Assembly: GCA_964596645.1 (NCBI GenBank)
Contig: CAZQVB010000018.1
Coordinates: forward strand, 31,383 to 95,382
Direction of reading: 5' to 3'
DNA length: 64,000 nt
Source: CAVQEK01 sp964596645
GTDB taxonomy: Bacteria; Bacteroidota; Bacteroidia; Cytophagales; Cyclobacteriaceae
A program made the position numbers and the translations under genes. The notes below the pieces were generated by a model that did not search any database, was not told where the DNA came from, and was given only the letters and a program-made list of their open reading frames with translations. Shown one piece after another: positions 61,437 to 64,000 of this stretch (position 1 is its first letter; each line of letters begins with the position of its first letter).

Positions 61437-63625
61437 ATGAAAGCGCTTTTTCCTTTTGTATTGATTTCTGTCATTGCTTTTTCCTGCACTACGCGCAAGG
61501 AAGCCGGTCGCAGCCGGCTGTCGCTGAATGGCATCTGGGAGGCTGCAGCAACATTGAATGCTTCTATGCCAACCACCTTTGGCTACCGCACGCCAGTACC
61601 CGGCCTGCTCGACATGGCCACGCCCAGCTTCGACAGCGTAGGCTACGACATCGACACTCGCCGGTATTTTTGGTTGAAAAAAGATTTTAACCTTTCCCTG
61701 CCGGAAGCCAAAAAAGCCATTCTACATATAAAAAAGGCAAAATACGGTATGGAAATATGGGTAAATCAGCAGCATGCAGGCGAGTACCTATACAACTTTA
61801 CCGAAGCCCGCTGGGACATCACGCCTTACCTGCGCGACTCTGCCAACGAATTGGTCGTACGCCTGCTGGCCCACCCCAATCTGCTGCCCGACACCATCGT
61901 GTGGGGGCACGATTTTGAGAAAATAAAATATATACCGGGTATTTATGATGCTGCCTACATAGAAGTGGTGGACAGTGCCTACATCCGCAATGTGCAGGTG
62001 AGGCCTGATGTGAAAAATGAAACGGCCGGCATTACAGTCGTAACACATGGCCGGCCTGCGGAGATGCACTACCGGCTGTATCAGCAGGGCGATGCTGAGC
62101 CCCTGCACCAAGGGAAAGTGCCGGTACGCCCCGCCACCGATACGGTGCAGTTTGATATTGCCATACCTGGGCCGAAGCTTTGGTCGCCAGATGAGCCACA
62201 CCTGTACGAATTGCAGCTCTTCACAGAATCTGACCACTACAGCACCACTTTCGGCATGCGCGAGTTTCGCTTCAATGTAGAAACCAACCTGGCTGAACTG
62301 AACGGCCAGCCCATGTATCTGCGCGGTACCAACATCTGCATTCACCGTTTTTTTGAAGATGAGGCAAGGGAGGCATTGCCATGGGACACTACTTGGGTGC
62401 ATGGCCTGATGAAGAAGATAAAAAGCATGAACTGGAACAGCATGCGCTTTTGCCTGGGCTTCCCACCGGAGTTTTGGTATGAACTGGCAGACAAAGAAGG
62501 CATTATGGTGCAGGACGAGTATCCGATATGGTATGGGGCCAAAGCCGAAACATATCCTGAAGCATTCACTGCCGCCAGGCTGGCCAGGGAGTATAAAGAA
62601 TGGATGCAGGAGCGGTGGAACCACCCCTCGGTGGTAATTTGGGACGCACAAAATGAATCGGTAACCACAGAAACCGGTAAGGCCATCACCATGGTGCGGG
62701 AGCTAGACCANNNNNNNNNNCCGACCGCCCGTGGGACAACGGCTATTCGCCCCCTCAGCGACGCAGCGATCCGGTAGAGTGCCACCCATACGTGCTTCAA
62801 AACTACATTTCAAAAAAGCCGGGTAGCCAGGGACCACTATACCCCTATCTGCACGACACCGTGCGCCTGCCCGACAACGGCCCCAGCGAGCTGTACCCAC
62901 CCGAAGGCGGAGGCCGGTATCCCAATCCGATCATCAGCAACGAATACGCATTTTTTTGGATCAATCGCGACGGGCAGCCAACCTATTTGTCGCAGTTTAT
63001 ATTCAATAACCTTTACCAGGATACACTCAGTACAGAGCAGCGCCGGGAGGAATACGCCAAAAAGTTTGCCCGGCTCACGCACTACTGGCGCACCACCCGC
63101 ACCAGTGCCGCACTGATGCACTTCTGCGTGTTGGGCTACTCGCGTCACAAAGACAGGATGGGCTTCACCAGCGACAATTTTGTAGATGTGGCGGGGCTGG
63201 AGTTTGAGCCGCACTTCGAGAAATATGCTTTTTCGGCTTATTATCCGGTCACGCTGATGATAGACCGCTGGGAAGACTGGTTTTTGCCAGGTCAAAAGAT
63301 CGACCTGCGCATACGGCTGATCAATGACCGTGCACAATCCTGGTCTGGCGATGTGGCGATTCACCTCATCGATCAGGGCCGGTCACAGCTCGTACGGCAG
63401 TCAGAAAAACAGATCAGTGCCATGTACAGCACCTCTTTGGTGGCTGAGGTACATCTGCCTGACCAGCCGGGGCAGTATGCGCTGCGGGCCACCCTGCAGG
63501 ATGGCGACCATGAAATTTTTAGCCTGTATGAGTTTACAATAAAGGAGGCGTCCTCAGCAGAAGACGTGCAATATGTGCGGGAAAACAAGCAATTTATACA
63601 TGTGGAGCAGGGTTTAGAAAAATGA
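61437..63625 (+). CDS. Glycoside hydrolase family 2 lipoprotein, interrupted by assembly gap
   Basis: One gene split by 10 N. The first part starts with a lipoprotein signal ('FPFVLISVIAFSCTTRK'), a sugar-binding domain ('RLSLNGIWEAAATLNA') and a barrel with the acid/base Glu in 'VIWDAQNESVTTETG'. After the gap the frame reads 'DRPWDNGYSPPQRRSDPVE', a segment found in this GH2 group, and reaches the nucleophile region 'IISNEYAFFWINRDG', ending in a beta domain. The two halves are in different frames across 10 N. Two missing bases instead of ten restore one frame of 726 residues with the natural join L-D-x-x-D-R-P-W-D. It is the enzyme of the second PUL. Confidence 0.88.
62711..62720. other. 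Assembly gap of 10 N
   Basis: The run is a placeholder. Reading frame and residue continuity on both sides indicate a true length congruent to 2 modulo 3, most simply 2 bases. Confidence 0.9.
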
Positions 63626-63703
63626 CCAGGTGAATGTCATGCAAGGGCTTTTATTCAGTGGTGAAGTATAAAAATTATTCTCACTAAACATTAAAAAGAC
63701 GGT

Positions 63704-63730
63704 CATCCTGAACTTGTTACAGGATCTGCC
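63704..63730 (+). repeat. Family B repeat
   Basis: CATCCTGAACTTG followed by TTACAGGATCTGCC. One base (A for T) distinguishes its core from the copy at 29027-29051. Confidence 0.8.
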
Positions 63731-63778
63731 AGCACGTGGAGGAAAATGGCGGAATGGAAGCCGAAAGCTACTCCAAAT

Positions 63779-63802
63779 CCAGGTCAGACGATAGTCGGAC
63801 CG
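63779..63802 (+). repeat. Family C repeat
   Basis: CCAGGTCAGACGATAG followed by TCGGACCG, nearly identical to the third tandem unit at 43058-43080. Confidence 0.8.
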
Positions 63803-63854
63803 TGAAAGGTGGAGATGCGATGACTATATATTTAGACAAAAAATATGGGCTAGA

Positions 63855-63879
63855 ACGGTCGGACTACCGTCCCTGGAGC
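63855..63879 (-). repeat. Family C repeat, inverted
   Basis: On the minus strand it reads GCTCCAGGGACGGTAG then TCCGACCGT, a diverged copy facing the one at 63779. Confidence 0.6.
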
Positions 63880-63908
63880 GTGCCTGACCATGGTGGCCAT
63901 AGGCCATC

Positions 63909-64000
63909 GAAATAAGAAAGGTCATGCAAAAGCCTCCGTTCAGTCTTGTCCGGAGAAACCTTCGAAACACCTTTGGCTGTTTAACGTGGCCTTGCGCGGG
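63909..64000 (+). repeat. Family D element, copy 2, cut by window edge
   Basis: Matches 28843-28934 with 8 mismatches in 92 bases. The partner arm of the 9-base inverted repeat seen in copy 1 would start about at the window edge. Confidence 0.85.

Larger units (their letters stand above)
63626..64000. other. Intergenic repeat island at window end
   Basis: No gene. It holds one family B copy, two family C copies in opposite orientation and the second family D copy, the last cut by the window edge. Confidence 0.75.

Overview
The window looks like a chromosomal contig from a Bacteroidota bacterium, probably Cytophagia-like. The evidence is two SusC/SusD pairs, a giant surface protein with a type IX secretion (T9SS) C-terminal sorting signal, a FecR/ECF-sigma pair next to a SusC with an N-terminal signalling domain, a NUDIX-type arabinose regulator, and promoters that fit the Bacteroidota -33/-7 pattern (TTG, about 19-20 bases, TAnnTTTG). 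No rRNA, tRNA, CRISPR array, transposase or phage gene was seen. One run of 10 N marks an assembly gap inside a gene at 62711-62720.

Layout. 2-5576: 3' end of a DUF1080 gene, a repeat-rich spacer, an acyl carrier protein, a GT-B glycosyltransferase and a convergent SNF2 helicase. 5899-12560: a retropepsin-like protease with PDZ, then a housekeeping run lepA-folD-queE and a TPR/PD40/OmpA envelope protein. 12883-17765: SusC/SusD pair 1, closed by a perfect bidirectional terminator. 17938-23971 (minus): an arabinose operon read araR(NUDIX)-araD-araB-GH27-araA. 24154-28470: two SDR oxidoreductases, a sulfatase lipoprotein and a five-bladed-propeller GH43-like lipoprotein. 28471-29198: a compound repeat island. 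29199-33390 (minus): a GH2 enzyme followed by a membrane GT-C glycosyltransferase. 33884-42961: a T9SS surface protein of about 3025 residues. 43220-47625: a membrane-anchored propeller protein and an MscS channel. 47693-53155 (minus): GntR regulator, Tat-exported GH9-like protein, deoC, sugar permease and ribokinase-family kinase. 53329-63625: esterase, ECF sigma, FecR, SusC with STN domain, SusD and GH2, a polysaccharide utilisation locus. 63626-64000: another repeat island.

How it fits together. Most of the window serves capture and breakdown of glycans. SusC/SusD 1 and the arabinose operon converge on one terminator. The GH27 enzyme in that operon has an active-site motif change that suits removal of beta-L-arabinopyranose rather than alpha-galactose, and the freed arabinose would go through AraA, AraB and AraD. 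The second locus carries its own envelope-crossing switch (STN domain of SusC, FecR, ECF sigma). Between them lies an operon whose kinase-aldolase-permease set resembles deoxyribose catabolism, with an exported hydrolase as its first structural gene. Its GntR regulator and the divergent esterase share a 16-base perfect palindrome whose two halves coincide with the -33 elements of two divergent promoters.

Four interspersed repeat families (called A to D here) sit only in the spacers at 668-1274, 28453-29198, 42961-43219 and 63626-64000. They include a 92-base element present twice with 8 mismatches. Functional calls rest on motif recognition by eye; no database search was possible.
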